Source of the DNA: Salinibacillus xinjiangensis
GTDB lineage: Bacteria; Bacillota; Bacilli; Bacillales; Alkalibacillaceae
Direction: 5' to 3'
Assembly: GCF_009649735.1 (NCBI RefSeq)
Contig: NZ_WJNH01000007.1
Span: forward strand, 222,302 to 286,301
Length of the DNA stretch: 64,000 nucleotides
A program made the position numbers and the translations under genes. The notes beneath the pieces were generated by a model. It had not been told where the DNA came from. It saw only the letters and a list, made by a program, of their open reading frames with translations, and made no database searches. Shown piece by piece: positions 1 to 8,642 of the stretch (positions are counted from its first letter, which is position 1; each line of letters begins with the position of its first letter).

Positions 1-907
1 CTGCCATTCCCTTAGGATATAGCTCTAATAGGGCACTAATTTTATCGACGGGCTTAATCAAAACATTCGTATACAATACAAAGCTGACCAGTTCTCCATA
101 ACTTAATAGATCCTGAAAATTCAACCAAGCCCCAACGACTAAAACAACTAAGGTTAATAGTCTTGTCATCATGTAAATACTAGAATGAGTCCCAGCCATC
201 ACCTTATAAGCAACAAGCTTAGCTTTCCGAAATAAGCCATTATCCTTTTGAAAACGGTTCATTTCAAAATTCTCATTCGTAAAAGACTGGACGACGCGGA
301 CACCCGCTACACTATCCTCTACGCGTGCATTCACATCAGCTATTTTACCATACATATTTTTCCACGCCTGATTCATTTTCACATTACAATAGGTGACAAG
401 CGCCGTTAACAATGGCACCATGACAACGGCAATTAAAGCGAGTGTTGGGTTAATGGTAAACATGATCCCAAATGCGCCAAAGAAGGTCATAATGGCAATG
501 AAAAAGTCCTCTGGTCCATGATGGGCAAGTTCGCCAATATCAAATAAGTCGTTTGTAATCCGACTCATGATATGGCCTGTCTTCGTATTATCAAAAAATC
601 GAAAGGACTGCTTTTGGACATGGGTAAACAGCTCCTCCCGCATGTCGGTTTCAATATTGATACCAAGCTTGTGTCCTAAGTAGCTGACAACATATTGTAA
701 GAATGTACTTAATATATAGACAAGCAAGAGTAATATACTTACGGTTACGATGACATTCCAGTCACCCTCAGGTAGTAGTTCATCTATAAAAAATTGAACT
801 GCGATTGGAAAGGCAAGCTCCAAAATGGCCACAATCACCGCACTCGTAAAATCTATCATAAACAGCCGCTTATGGGGCTTATAGTAAGAGAAAAATTGTT
901 TTAACAT
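1..907 (-). CDS. ABC exporter, N-terminal transmembrane part (gene cut by window edge)
   Basis: The frame opens at an ATG at 907 behind a GGAG ribosome binding site and runs off the left edge, so only about 302 residues are visible. They form the six-helix membrane domain of a type I ABC exporter. Near residues 99-115 lies the QSFRFFDNTKTGHIMSR stretch typical of the first coupling helix in MsbA/YknU-like half-transporters. The ATP-binding domain expected downstream lies outside the window. Such proteins work as homo- or heterodimers that export lipids, peptides or drugs; the substrate cannot be told from this half. It is transcribed away from the next gene's terminator and looks intact as far as it can be seen. 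Confidence 0.88.
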   Translation of the reverse strand, partial: MLKQFFSYYKPHKRLFMIDFTSAVIVAILELAFPIAVQFFIDELLPEGDWNVIVTVSILLLLVYILSTFLQYVVSYLGHKLGINIETDMREELFTHVQKQSFRFFDNTKTGHIMSRITNDLFDIGELAHHGPEDFFIAIMTFFGAFGIMFTINPTLALIAVVMVPLLTALVTYCNVKMNQAWKNMYGKIADVNARVEDSVAGVRVVQSFTNENFEMNRFQKDNGLFRKAKLVAYKVMAGTHSSIYMMTRLLTLVVLVVGAWLNFQDLLSYGELVSFVLYTNVLIKPVDKISALLELYPKGMA

Positions 908-995
908 GCTGTTCTGGTCTCCTTATCATATAAATACCAATTTATTATAGCAAAGTTCTACTATTTTCACGATGAGAATGCCTAGATCAAAATAA

Positions 996-1022
996 AAACC
1001 ACCCTTAGCATTAAGGATGGTG
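996..1022 (-). terminator. Intrinsic terminator of the membrane protein gene at 1030
   Basis: On the minus strand an ACCATCCTT / AAGGGTGGT stem with a 6-nt loop is followed by TTTTATTTT. It lies directly after the stop codon of the gene ending at 1030. Confidence 0.8.
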
Positions 1023-1029
1023 TAATTGA

Positions 1030-2259
1030 CTAAACGGGTGAGTGTTTATGTTTGAAAAACGAGGTCCATAGTACCAAGATTCCAATTAATAATAGTAAGC
1101 TAGCAAAACATAAGCCCTCTAAATAGAATGGAAGTGAGCCAAGTTCTAGCCAACCTATTAAAGACTGAATAAATAACAACAACTCATTGATGGTGAAACC
1201 TACTATAAAAAGAACAAAACCAACTATAGTGGTCTGATTAGTGCGTACCCAATTCAACATTATAAACTGAGATAAAATAAACACACTAATAAAACCTAAT
1301 AGGGTTAGATGTAAATATCCGATAATTACATTTCTTGTATCATAGACGAGTACAGATAGAGTGGGGGAGATGAGTCCCAATTCCATTGTGCTTTTGATAA
1401 CAAAAAGAAGAAACGTTATAACGAGACTGTTTGCGACAAGCTTAGAATATTGCTCATATAAAGACTTCCATGATTTCCGAAACGCCGTTAATACAAAGAT
1501 AACCCCAATCCATTGACCAACACTTCCGATTGCTGCAGTCATTTCAGCTAGCTTTCCAGTCCCATCCATCCATAAAATCGATAATACAAGGCCCGGGAAT
1601 AGGGAAAGAAAATAAACCATGAAACCTCGTTTTAACCAGGTGTGATGGAAGGGAATATTTTGTCTACACAAAATCAGAGCAAAACATCCAATCAACCCTA
1701 ATGTTAACCAACCATTATATTGAAAATGAAGATAAAAATAAATGGCCATATCAAAAAGCGGGGAATCCTTTAATCCGTTGGCGGAAATATAGCCTAAGGA
1801 AAAAGGACCGAGAGAGGAGATAATCAGGGTAATTAAGGCACCCTTAATCCATAAAGTTGCTACTTTAGACGCATCTCGACATTTTATTTCCCGGAAAATA
1901 AATAGAGCGGCCCAATATTCAATTAGAATATGGAGTGTTGACATGACGATTGAAAATACGGCGTAGCCCTGGGTTAAAAAAGCGACAAACATGATCAGAG
2001 ATGTAATGGCTAAAGCTGCACAAATAGCAATTGCCTGTTTTCGTCTTTTTAGTGTAGACCAGAAAAGAGTAAGAGATATCACGAACAACCCTAGAAAAGC
2101 CCATCCTAATATGGCCAAATGAGAGTGACCGTGTAACACATTGGTATATGGGACCAGGTTATTTGGATACAAGGAGAACAGACGCATCCAAACCCCTGAT
2201 AATGCAGACAAAGTAAAAAATAATAAGGAGATATGCAAATAGACCTTTAGTTTACCCAT
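1030..2259 (-). CDS. Polytopic membrane protein with histidine motifs (heme-copper-oxidase subunit I-like)
   Basis: A 409-residue protein of about 11-12 hydrophobic helices. Conserved-looking histidines lie inside or at the ends of helices: HGHSH at residues 43-47, HFQYNGW in the middle and GYLHLTLLGF in the C-terminal part. This pattern resembles distant members of the cbb3/NorB or NnrS-like haem-copper family, where His residues bind haem or copper. That role is inferred. No full oxidase signature is seen and no partner subunit is adjacent. The gene appears monocistronic, with its own terminator. A copper- or haem-associated role at the membrane is the best guess, but an uncharacterised membrane protein family is equally possible. 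Confidence 0.55.
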   Translation of the reverse strand: MGKLKVYLHISLLFFTLSALSGVWMRLFSLYPNNLVPYTNVLHGHSHLAILGWAFLGLFVISLTLFWSTLKRRKQAIAICAALAITSLIMFVAFLTQGYAVFSIVMSTLHILIEYWAALFIFREIKCRDASKVATLWIKGALITLIISSLGPFSLGYISANGLKDSPLFDMAIYFYLHFQYNGWLTLGLIGCFALILCRQNIPFHHTWLKRGFMVYFLSLFPGLVLSILWMDGTGKLAEMTAAIGSVGQWIGVIFVLTAFRKSWKSLYEQYSKLVANSLVITFLLFVIKSTMELGLISPTLSVLVYDTRNVIIGYLHLTLLGFISVFILSQFIMLNWVRTNQTTIVGFVLFIVGFTINELLLFIQSLIGWLELGSLPFYLEGLCFASLLLLIGILVLWTSFFKHKHSPV

Positions 2260-2390
2260 GACCCCCCTCCCAACTAATACAATTCCATCATGCTAAAACA
2301 GAAGGGGGCATGCAAGGTATCTACGGTTTTGTCAAAAAAACATGCAGAAGTTATGACGATTTTATGAACATCCGTGTAAGCTAAGCCAAA

Positions 2391-2420
2391 TAAAAAACCA
2401 GGCTGAAACCAACCTGGTTC
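2391..2420 (-). terminator. Intrinsic terminator of the sigma/anti-sigma operon
   Basis: The minus strand reads AACCAGG, a 10-nt loop, CCTGGTT and then a T-rich run. It lies immediately after the anti-sigma stop codon. Confidence 0.85.
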
Positions 2421-2426
2421 GTGTCG

Positions 2427-3164
2427 CTATTTCACAATTTCAAAGCTCTCTAGCATTGAATCAAAGCGTACCCCGTGTCCTTCTGAAGCTTCGAGGAAGT
2501 ACTCTTGTTTAATCACAAAAACATTCCCTCCACTTTCAAAGAAATAGTATTTATAAACGGGGCTATCCCATTCATTGGGTTCTTCTTCCATATATTTGAC
2601 GAACTTTCCTGGTAGGGGTTCATTCACTGGTCCCTCTCGACGAACAGCGAGACCCTCATTGATAACCTCATTAGTGGCCTTCTTCATTTGCTCCTCAATC
2701 GTGGTATTTGTATGTTGACTAATTTCCATCGAGACCTCTGGGTATTGCTCTCCTAATTCTTGTTTCGGGACAATTCGGTCCGTGTCACCTTTTACCATTT
2801 TATAGCGTGAATCGTCTACATAGATGATATAATCTAGCTCTTCTTTAGTTTCGAGGGTCACTTCCGTTTCTTCCTTATCTCCTTCAATCGCAATGTCGAC
2901 CTGTTTGTTTGGTTCAAATAATTCCTTCAAGCTCCCGATTATGGCCTGACCAGTTGTAGTTGAGGTCCCAATGCTGATCATAACAACAACAGCAAGCATC
3001 GCAACGCCAACGACAAATCGGTTTGGCTTTTTGCTTTCTGGTTCCTCGTCAGTAAATAATCTTTGCTGAATGTTTTCCCAAGTATGGTCCTTTAAATTGT
3101 TCATGTCGTTTGTTTGGCTTGTAAAATAGTGTTGTAGTTTATCATCAAACCTGCTTTTTTTCAT
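2427..3164 (-). CDS. Membrane-anchored anti-sigma factor with DUF4367-like outer domain
   Basis: 245 residues: a cytoplasmic N-terminus of about 47 residues, one transmembrane segment near 48-68 (VVGVAMLAVVVMISIGTST) and an extracytoplasmic C-terminal domain. The C-terminal layout (YIIYVDDSRYKMVKGD near 115-130 and a final aromatic beta-rich part) resembles DUF4367 proteins that accompany ECF sigma factors. Its ATG overlaps the 3' end of the sigma gene by 20 nt and has an AGGAGG site 8 nt upstream, indicating coupled translation. It presumably holds the partner sigma factor at the membrane until an envelope signal is sensed. The N-terminus lacks the zinc-binding HxxxCxxC of ZAS-type anti-sigmas. 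Confidence 0.8.
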   Translation of the reverse strand: MKKSRFDDKLQHYFTSQTNDMNNLKDHTWENIQQRLFTDEEPESKKPNRFVVGVAMLAVVVMISIGTSTTTGQAIIGSLKELFEPNKQVDIAIEGDKEETEVTLETKEELDYIIYVDDSRYKMVKGDTDRIVPKQELGEQYPEVSMEISQHTNTTIEEQMKKATNEVINEGLAVRREGPVNEPLPGKFVKYMEEEPNEWDSPVYKYYFFESGGNVFVIKQEYFLEASEGHGVRFDSMLESFEIVK

Positions 3165-3678
3165 CTGTCATCCCTCCTAAAATGGTGCGGAGTTTCTCTC
3201 TACCCTTAAAGAGCCTGGATTTGACGGTATTTAAATTTAACTCGAGAATTTCAGCAATTTCTTTTTCGGTAAAATCATGTAAATACTTTAAAATAATCGG
3301 TGTTCGATTAATTTCCTCCAATTGATTTAAAGCTTCTTCAATGATTAAGTTTTCATCATTTCTCTTGTAGGTGAACATTTCTATCGTATTATCGACAGTC
3401 GATACAGATTGATGTTTCGTTTTATTTTTCATATACCGATTGGTTTCATTGATCAAAATACGATAAAACCACGGTTTAAACGGTCTTTTATGATCGAATG
3501 CATGGATGTTTCGATAAACTTTAATAAACGTCTCTTGAACAATATCTGAGGCATCATTCTTGTTTTTTGTAATCGAAATAGCTGTAGCTAATGCGTAGTT
3601 GGCGTATTGATCATAAAGCTCTTTGAATGCTTTTTGATTGCCTTTTTTAACTTTTTTAATCAAAGGTTTCTCGTTCAT
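3145..3678 (-). CDS. ECF-type RNA polymerase sigma factor
   Basis: 177 residues with the two ECF regions in order: region 2 near 20-85 (FKELYDQYANYALATA, DIVQETFIKVYRN, FKPWFYRILINETNR) and region 4 near 115-165 (LNQLEEINRTPIILKYLHDF, EKEIAEILELNLNTVKSRL). This is the usual length for the family. It directs RNA polymerase to stress promoters. The overlapping downstream gene encodes its likely membrane anti-sigma. A candidate ECF promoter with correct spacing lies upstream, suggesting autoregulation. The regulon cannot be predicted from this window. Confidence 0.93.
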   Translation of the reverse strand: MNEKPLIKKVKKGNQKAFKELYDQYANYALATAISITKNKNDASDIVQETFIKVYRNIHAFDHKRPFKPWFYRILINETNRYMKNKTKHQSVSTVDNTIEMFTYKRNDENLIIEEALNQLEEINRTPIILKYLHDFTEKEIAEILELNLNTVKSRLFKGREKLRTILGGMTDEKKQV

Positions 3679-3708
3679 GCTCCTCCTCCTAGCATCTTTA
3701 TAATATAT

Positions 3709-3735
3709 ACCGTTAAATGGAGAAAAAAGTTTTCG
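3709..3735 (-). promoter_or_regulatory. Candidate autoregulatory ECF promoter
   Basis: On the minus strand GAAAAC (like the ECF -35 core GAAAC) is followed after exactly 16 nt by CGGTAT, which resembles the CGTC/CGTA -10 element. It lies about 30 nt upstream of the sigma factor start. Pattern match only. Confidence 0.4.
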
Positions 3736-3847
3736 TGAAGTTTACTTTTTTTCTTTTAATTATGTATTGTGGGGATGAATTTCACCATTATTGCCGACAT
3801 TCATGTTTTTCTAATATGATTAAAGTATAACGGAGGAGCTGAGCTTT

Positions 3848-4585
3848 GTGACTAAAAATATGATAATTTTTACCATTATTATGGGTTGGACTTTATTGAT
3901 ATATGGTGGAATTACTTACTTATTAGTGAAGAAAAAAGAATATAGCTTAATATCGGGCTTTTATAATCGTCCAGAGGAAGAGCAAAGCTTTTTAATCGAA
4001 AACGGGTATGTAAAGGCGATGGAAAAGCTACTTGTTTATACCTTTTATTTACACGTGCTTGCTTTTCTGTTGACTCTGTTGGATGTCCCTTTTGGCGCGG
4101 AAATTAGTTTTGGACTATTCACCATTGTTCTGTTAGCTGGGGTGATTTATATCCAAAAATTTGAAGTTCCTCATAAGAGGAAGAAGTATTTTTGGATATC
4201 AGGCTCCATTTCTGTGGGGACTGTATTGTTTCTCGTGATCATCATAGGGCTTGACTATATGGACAACGAAGTAATCATTGAAGAAGAAACCTTTAAAATC
4301 TCTGGGATGTATGGGGGAGAGTGGTCTGTCGATGAAATAGAAGAGGTCAAACTTTTAGAAGAGCTGCCTAAGGTAATCGTTAGAACTAAAGGAATGGCGA
4401 CTTCCAATCTATTGAAGGGGAACTTTCGATTAGAAGAGCCATATGGTAAGGGAAAGCTGTTTATTGAAAAGGGGCATAAACCCTATTTGTATGTGTCGAA
4501 TGGAGATGATTATGTGATTATAAATCGGGAAGAAGCTGGTATGGTAGAGGAGCTGTATGACCAGATATATAAAGGAATGAACTAG
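3848..4585 (+). CDS. Membrane protein with DUF3784-like N-terminus and PH-like C-terminal domain
   Basis: 245 residues starting at a GTG with GGAGGAG upstream. Helices lie near 5-27, 60-80, 85-105 and 117-137. The N-terminal part resembles DUF3784 (helix, short KKKEYSLISGFYN linker, helices). After the last helix, residues 140-245 form a soluble domain beginning DNEVIIEEETFKISGMYGG, typical of bacterial pleckstrin-homology-like domains. The role is unknown. It diverges from the ECF sigma operon, with its 5' region overlapping the likely ECF promoter region, so co-regulation is possible. Confidence 0.65.
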   Translation: MTKNMIIFTIIMGWTLLIYGGITYLLVKKKEYSLISGFYNRPEEEQSFLIENGYVKAMEKLLVYTFYLHVLAFLLTLLDVPFGAEISFGLFTIVLLAGVIYIQKFEVPHKRKKYFWISGSISVGTVLFLVIIIGLDYMDNEVIIEEETFKISGMYGGEWSVDEIEEVKLLEELPKVIVRTKGMATSNLLKGNFRLEEPYGKGKLFIEKGHKPYLYVSNGDDYVIINREEAGMVEELYDQIYKGMN

Positions 4586-4591
4586 TGGATT

Positions 4592-4630
4592 TAGGGAAAC
4601 CTCTAGTTGAAGTTTCCCTCAAACTTTTTT
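4592..4630 (+). terminator. Intrinsic terminator after the PH-domain membrane protein
   Basis: AGGGAAAC / GTTTCCCT stem with a 12-nt loop followed by CAAACTTTTTT. It reaches the stop codon of the convergent gene at 4629. Confidence 0.75.
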
Positions 4631-4904
4631 AACGCTCATCTTTGTTATTGTGACGAAGATCCTGAATATGCTGACGGGTGTTATGCAGCTGTTCAAAGGC
4701 CTGTTGAAATTGGGGATTTTCGGTCGCCTCTTGACCTGCTTGCTGCTGAGCAGTGTGTAATTCCTGTTCTACTCGCTCAAGTTGCTGCTGTGCCTGTTGA
4801 ATAAGCTCGGGGTCCTCACCCTGAGCATCAATTAAGGTTTCATTGGCTTCCTGTATTTGATGACTTGCCTGTTGTAACATCTCATGTAAATTTTGATTCG
4901 ACAT
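4629..4904 (-). CDS. Small glutamine-rich coiled-coil protein
   Basis: 91 residues from an ATG at 4904 placed 7 nt after GGAGGG; an in-frame ATG ten codons upstream has no such site. The protein is almost entirely predicted helix, rich in Gln, Glu and His, with heptad-like spacing (MLQQASHQIQEANETLIDAQ, then QQAQQQLERVEQELHTAQQQ). No signal peptide or membrane segment is seen. Gln-rich small proteins of this kind occur in Bacillaceae and some are spore-associated, but function cannot be assigned. A second Gln-rich protein in this window (43093-43446) carries a gamma-SASP motif; this one does not. Confidence 0.7.
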   Translation of the reverse strand: MSNQNLHEMLQQASHQIQEANETLIDAQGEDPELIQQAQQQLERVEQELHTAQQQAGQEATENPQFQQAFEQLHNTRQHIQDLRHNNKDER

Positions 4905-5049
4905 CGCATTACCCTCCATTTGCCTTCTTATCAAGTATATTGTGCGTAGGGGTGTGTGGGATTATGTATTGGGAGTGGGGAGAATTGTGAGTATTGCTTG
5001 ATTGTAGGCTTTGGGTAGCGCTGGTTGATTTGGATAATGTGGGGGTGTT

Positions 5050-5235
5050 GCTGAAGTTTGGAGTGGTTTGGCTAATGTACAGGTGTGTGATGCTGAAGAT
5101 TGTGTTTAAATGCTGGAGAGTGGGTCAAATGCTGAAGTTACACTAAGTTTGGCTAAAGTTGAGCAGTAGACGGCTGAACTACACAGTGCATAAGCTAAAG
5201 CTGAGTGTCGAAATGCTAAAGCTGGTCCAACCAAA
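5050..5235 (+). repeat. 21-nt periodic GCTRAAG array A (nine units)
   Basis: Units begin at 5050, 5071, 5092, 5112, 5131, 5152, 5173, 5194 and 5215, i.e. steps of 21, 21, 20, 19, 21, 21, 21 and 21 nt. Each starts with GCTGAAG, GCTAAAG or a close variant, followed by about 14 unrelated bases. The reading frames are broken, so it is not protein coding. The remainder of the 382-nt gap 4905-5286 is a G/T-rich stretch (4935-5049) with scattered GCT words and the terminator at 5256. The array's last unit lies beside that terminator. Confidence 0.85.
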
Positions 5236-5255
5236 TCATGTCAAGAGTCAGAAAA

Positions 5256-5284
5256 TAAAGACCAGGACCTCTCAAGGCCCTGGC
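5256..5284 (-). terminator. Intrinsic terminator of the flavin reductase/monooxygenase operon
   Basis: The minus strand has GCCAGGGCC, a 6-nt loop, GGTCCTGGT and then CTTTATTTT, right after the stop codon at 5287. Confidence 0.8.
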
Positions 5285-5286
5285 TA

Positions 5287-5853
5287 CTAAAAATCATACT
5301 CCGCTTCCTTCGCTTCACGTATTTTTGCATAAGTCTCCGTGAGTACAACCGTATCCTCAACTAAACGATCGATACGGAAAAACACATCATCATTGGTAAT
5401 TTCTTTTCGATGAAAATCCATTTCTTCAATAAATACATATGACTGAACAATTTGTGCCTTCATATAAGCTAAAATGGGTTTTAATTGTTGTTCGGCAATT
5501 AAGTAATGTTTTTGGGTGCCTGCTGTGACAAGCATGCTGACAACTTTATCGCGAAAGGCGTTAACAGGCAGTAAATCAAATATATTTTTTAATGTTGCCG
5601 GAATGGATGCTTGGAAAATAGGGGTCCCAATGACAATCGCATCTGCACCCATAATCGTTTGGGTTACGTACTTAGTGTCCCCTTCGTATTCTAAGTAGTT
5701 TCGTCCATCACTAAACTGAACATCATATTCAGCCAAATCGATTAAAGCGACTTCTACATCTGAATACTTTTCGTTCAACGCTTTTACGACGTAGTTCATA
5801 GCAGTTCTCGTTTTAGAACCGACCTTTGAACCGGATAAAGCAACTATTTTCAA
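5287..5853 (-). CDS. NADPH-dependent FMN reductase family protein
   Basis: 188 residues with a flavodoxin-like fold. The N-terminal LSGSKVGSKTRTAM binds FMN phosphate, ADAIVIGTPIFQASIPATLKN (residues 69-89) is the family's central flavin-binding segment, and VTAGTQKHYL closes the site. The enzyme reduces free or bound FMN with NAD(P)H. It follows a luciferase-like monooxygenase with 12 nt between stop and start, so it probably supplies reduced flavin to that enzyme, as SsuE does for SsuD. It ends at a clear terminator. Confidence 0.9.
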   Translation of the reverse strand: MKIVALSGSKVGSKTRTAMNYVVKALNEKYSDVEVALIDLAEYDVQFSDGRNYLEYEGDTKYVTQTIMGADAIVIGTPIFQASIPATLKNIFDLLPVNAFRDKVVSMLVTAGTQKHYLIAEQQLKPILAYMKAQIVQSYVFIEEMDFHRKEITNDDVFFRIDRLVEDTVVLTETYAKIREAKEAEYDF

Positions 5854-5865
5854 CGCAAAACCCTC

Positions 5866-6924
5866 CTAGTTTTTTGCTGTATATTTTTTAATGGCTGGTA
5901 AAATTTCCGTTCCGATTATGTCGATATTCTTTTTTAAATTGTCAAATGAAACTCCACCGAAATCCATTTGGCCGATATAGCGCTGATGACCAAACTGTTC
6001 GTGCTGATAAAGAATTTTTTCAATGATTTGCTGTGGACTTCCAATATTCATGATACTACTTTTATCTACACTTTGGGCAAAAAGCTGCTTTGGAAAGCCC
6101 TGACCATTGGTTAGCTTCATTCCTTCATTAATGAAAGGGTGGGTCTCTCTAAGTGCCTGTTGAGAGGTTTCAGCCGCATAGAAAAAGCCTGCTGTTGATA
6201 CGGGCAACTCGGCTGGGTCATAGCCGCTTTGTCGGGCAGCCTCACGATAAGCCTCAATCGTACGCTTGAAGACCGAGGTTGTACCACCTAAATGAGCCAT
6301 AAACATGGGAACTCCTGCATAGCCTGCCTTGATTGCACTAGCTGGTGTGCCACCAACTGCACGCCAAATCGGCATGGATCCATCTTTGGGACGTGGGAGA
6401 ACTTTTGCATTTTTTAATGGAGCTCGGAATTCTCCGTTCCAATTGATCACTTCTTCTTCATTAATTCGCAACAGGAGGTCAAATTTTTCTTCAAATAACT
6501 CCTCATAATCGCGAACATCATAGCCTAATAAATCAAAGAGACCGATTCTTGATGCACGTCCAGCGATAATCTCTGCCCGACCTTTGGATATCAAATCTAT
6601 AGTTGCAAAATCCTCATAAACACGAACAGGGTCAGAGGTACTGATTATGGTAGAGGAGCTAGCGATTTTAATGTTTTCGGTTGCTTGAGCGATGGCTGAT
6701 AGCACGACAGAATGGGCTTGAGTTGTGAAATAATCCTGGTGACTTTCTCCTACACTAAAAAAATCGATGCCAGCCTGATCGGCGAGTTTAGATAGCTCAA
6801 TAATTTCTTGTAAACGTTGCTGTGCTGAAATACGCTCACCTGTATGTGGGTCTGGTATATGGTCTCCAAGTGTATAAAGACCAAACTCGATCCCCTTGCT
6901 AGGATCGATGCGGTATTTTTCCAT
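5866..6924 (-). CDS. LLM-class flavin-dependent oxidoreductase (luciferase-like monooxygenase)
   Basis: 352 residues from an ATG at 6924, chosen because AAAGGTGG lies 8 nt upstream; a GTG four codons earlier overlaps that site. The bacterial-luciferase TIM-barrel signature is clear: GIEFGLYTLGD near the start, FFSVGESHQDYF near 55-66, IKIASSSTIIST, DLISKGRAEIIAGRAS and DGSMPIWRAVGGT. Members use reduced FMN and oxygen to oxidise organic substrates. The substrate is unknown. It is the first gene of a two-gene operon with an FMN reductase, which fits a two-component monooxygenase. Confidence 0.9.
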   Translation of the reverse strand: MEKYRIDPSKGIEFGLYTLGDHIPDPHTGERISAQQRLQEIIELSKLADQAGIDFFSVGESHQDYFTTQAHSVVLSAIAQATENIKIASSSTIISTSDPVRVYEDFATIDLISKGRAEIIAGRASRIGLFDLLGYDVRDYEELFEEKFDLLLRINEEEVINWNGEFRAPLKNAKVLPRPKDGSMPIWRAVGGTPASAIKAGYAGVPMFMAHLGGTTSVFKRTIEAYREAARQSGYDPAELPVSTAGFFYAAETSQQALRETHPFINEGMKLTNGQGFPKQLFAQSVDKSSIMNIGSPQQIIEKILYQHEQFGHQRYIGQMDFGGVSFDNLKKNIDIIGTEILPAIKKYTAKN

Positions 6925-7007
6925 TTCGATATCCACCTTTCGTCATATGTATAATCTAGTTATAGTATGAACTATAAAAGCGCCTGAATCACTTATTTGA
7001 TATAAAA

Positions 7008-7036
7008 AGAAAGAGATGCCTCCTAGGTACATCTCC
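7008..7036 (-). terminator. Intrinsic terminator of the azoreductase gene
   Basis: The minus strand has GAGATG and CATCTC arms around a CCTAGG-containing loop, followed by TTTCTTTTT. Confidence 0.7.
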
Positions 7037-7048
7037 TTCATCATATCA

Positions 7049-7690
7049 TTATGCGTATTGATAAGCTAAGTCAGACGCAACACGTTCTACGCGACTTAAG
7101 CCTTCATTAATAATTTCCTCAGCTTGGTCTGGATTGGCATTATGGCCTTCAATGATGACCTCATCCACAATGTTCATGCCAAACATCCCACCAAATAGAT
7201 TGCGCATGTAAGTGACGGCCATTTCCATTGGTGCCATTTCTGGTGCAGAGTATACACCGCCGCGAGAGTTTAATAGGATAATTCTTTTCTCAGGCATCAA
7301 GTGTACAAGATTCCCTTCTGCGTCGTAGCTAAAGGTATAGCCTGCTTCATCAACATAATCGATGAAGGTTTGAAGCTTAGCTGGAATGGTTAGATTCCAT
7401 AGTGGGAATGCAAAAACGACAACATCTGCTGCAGTAAAGGCATCCTTTGCTTTTTGCTTAGCGGCTAAAATGCGCTTTTCAATATCATTAAGTTCCTCGC
7501 CATTTTGCAGTTTACCGAAAGCGTTAAATAAATCTTGTCCCATGTATGGCATATCCTCAGCGAATACATCATATGTGGATACGGTTAAATCTTCGGCTCC
7601 TTTAATAGCTTCCATAAATGTTTCATACATTTTACTTGAAATGCCCTCTGAAGCGGGGCGATTGTTTGCTTTAACAACGAGTACGTTCAT
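7049..7690 (-). CDS. azoR: FMN-dependent NADH-azoreductase
   Basis: 213 residues from an ATG at 7690 with GGAGG 9 nt upstream; longer readings lack a ribosome site. Flavodoxin-like fold: MNVLVVKANNRP at the N-terminus, FAFPLWNLTIPAKLQTFIDY near 106-125 (the AzoR flavin and quinone site) and LLNSRGGVYS near 147-156. The enzyme reduces azo dyes and quinones by two-electron transfer and is thought to protect against electrophile or thiol stress. It is monocistronic with its own terminator and lies near two other flavin enzymes. Confidence 0.93.
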   Translation of the reverse strand: MNVLVVKANNRPASEGISSKMYETFMEAIKGAEDLTVSTYDVFAEDMPYMGQDLFNAFGKLQNGEELNDIEKRILAAKQKAKDAFTAADVVVFAFPLWNLTIPAKLQTFIDYVDEAGYTFSYDAEGNLVHLMPEKRIILLNSRGGVYSAPEMAPMEMAVTYMRNLFGGMFGMNIVDEVIIEGHNANPDQAEEIINEGLSRVERVASDLAYQYA

Positions 7691-7794
7691 GTGCAAAACC
7701 TCCTGATAGTAAATGAAAAATGCTTTCAATATAGAAAGCACAGTTAGTTATTATAAATAAGTTAGGTATATTTCGCAAGCATGAAGCTTTGAAT

Positions 7795-7830
7795 AAAAAA
7801 AGCATCAATCCATAAAAAGGATTAATGCTT
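7795..7830 (-). terminator. Intrinsic terminator of the DinB gene
   Basis: The minus strand has AGCATTAATCC, a short loop, GGATTGATGCT and then TTTTTT directly after the stop. Confidence 0.88.
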
Positions 7831-7836
7831 AAGTAG

Positions 7837-8316
7837 CTATTGTTCCTGCTGTTCTTTTGTCGGTCCCATTACACCTGGTACTGGCAAACCGGCTTGACGG
7901 AGAAGGACAGTCATTTGCCCACGATGATGGGTTTGGTGATCAACAAACGTTCTAAGTATGGCACCACGTGGGGCAGGTGTCCCGAAATGATCCACCTCTT
8001 CGATCAATTTTTCATCGGTTAGCTGTTGTTGAGCTTCATGTTTTACATCTTCAGCTGCTTTTTTATAGGCTTCTACAATGTCGTCCGCCTTTGTAGGCAC
8101 TACATCTGCTGCTCCTGCTGCCTCTACATTTAACCCGACAAGGCCGGCGAAGAAGGAAGGGGCAGTTGCTAAGTGCCACCCTAACCAACCAAGTGTGCTA
8201 TGACCCTCCACAATAGATTGACCAAGCTTATCGTCGGTTAATGATTCCAAAACTTTGATAGTTTCCGCTGAAGCATTGGACCAATCGGCTAAGAAATCTT
8301 CTACTTTACGGTACAT
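7837..8316 (-). CDS. DinB-family putative metal-dependent hydrolase
   Basis: 159 residues from an ATG at 8316 with GGAGGG upstream. Four-helix DinB fold with the three metal-binding histidines in the usual places: LGWHLA near 49-54 and HQTHHRGQM near 131-139. Members bind Zn or Ni; some are thiol-dependent transferases (bacillithiol S-transferases). The substrate is not known here. It is separated from the azoreductase by a terminator, so it is probably transcribed alone. Confidence 0.88.
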   Translation of the reverse strand: MYRKVEDFLADWSNASAETIKVLESLTDDKLGQSIVEGHSTLGWLGWHLATAPSFFAGLVGLNVEAAGAADVVPTKADDIVEAYKKAAEDVKHEAQQQLTDEKLIEEVDHFGTPAPRGAILRTFVDHQTHHRGQMTVLLRQAGLPVPGVMGPTKEQQEQ

Positions 8317-8406
8317 TGTTTTTCCCTCCAATTTATGTATGGTGATTCAATGCCATCATATCAAATGGAGTTGGGGTTGAGAAATGATTTGATAGGCGGT
8401 GGGGTT

Positions 8407-8596
8407 GCTGGGATGATGCGCGGGGGAAATGCTGAACATTAGGGTGAGCATGCTAAAGATGTCTTTTTTTACGCTGAAAACTAATGAAAAAGCTATAGTT
8501 TAGTCTTCGTTTGCTAAAGCATTGAGTTCTAGTGCTAAAGAAGCGGGTTAAGATGATAAAAATACGATTCACAAAGCTAAACACTTTTACTGATAT
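8407..8596 (+). repeat. 21-nt periodic GCTRAAG array B (nine units)
   Basis: Units begin at 8407, 8431, 8452, 8473, 8492, 8513, 8534, 8555 (degenerate, GATAAAA) and 8576. Steps are 24, 21, 21, 19, 21, 21, 21 and 21 nt, so the 19-nt step again separates units four and five. It fills most of the 324-nt gap between the DinB start and the globin remnant, and its last unit abuts the terminator at 8613. Confidence 0.83.
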
Positions 8597-8612
8597 TCTC
8601 CCACCTTCACCA

Positions 8613-8642
8613 CAAAAAAGAATCACCGCATTTTGGTGATTC
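8613..8642 (-). terminator. Intrinsic terminator replacing the 3' part of the globin gene
   Basis: The minus strand has GAATCACC, loop AAAATGC, GGTGATTC and then TTTTTT. The hairpin lies inside the open frame of the globin remnant. Confidence 0.85.

Noticed and set aside
8453..8640. C-terminal part of the minus-strand frame continuing from the globin remnant
   Set aside because: It reads through a terminator and array B and shows no globin sequence.
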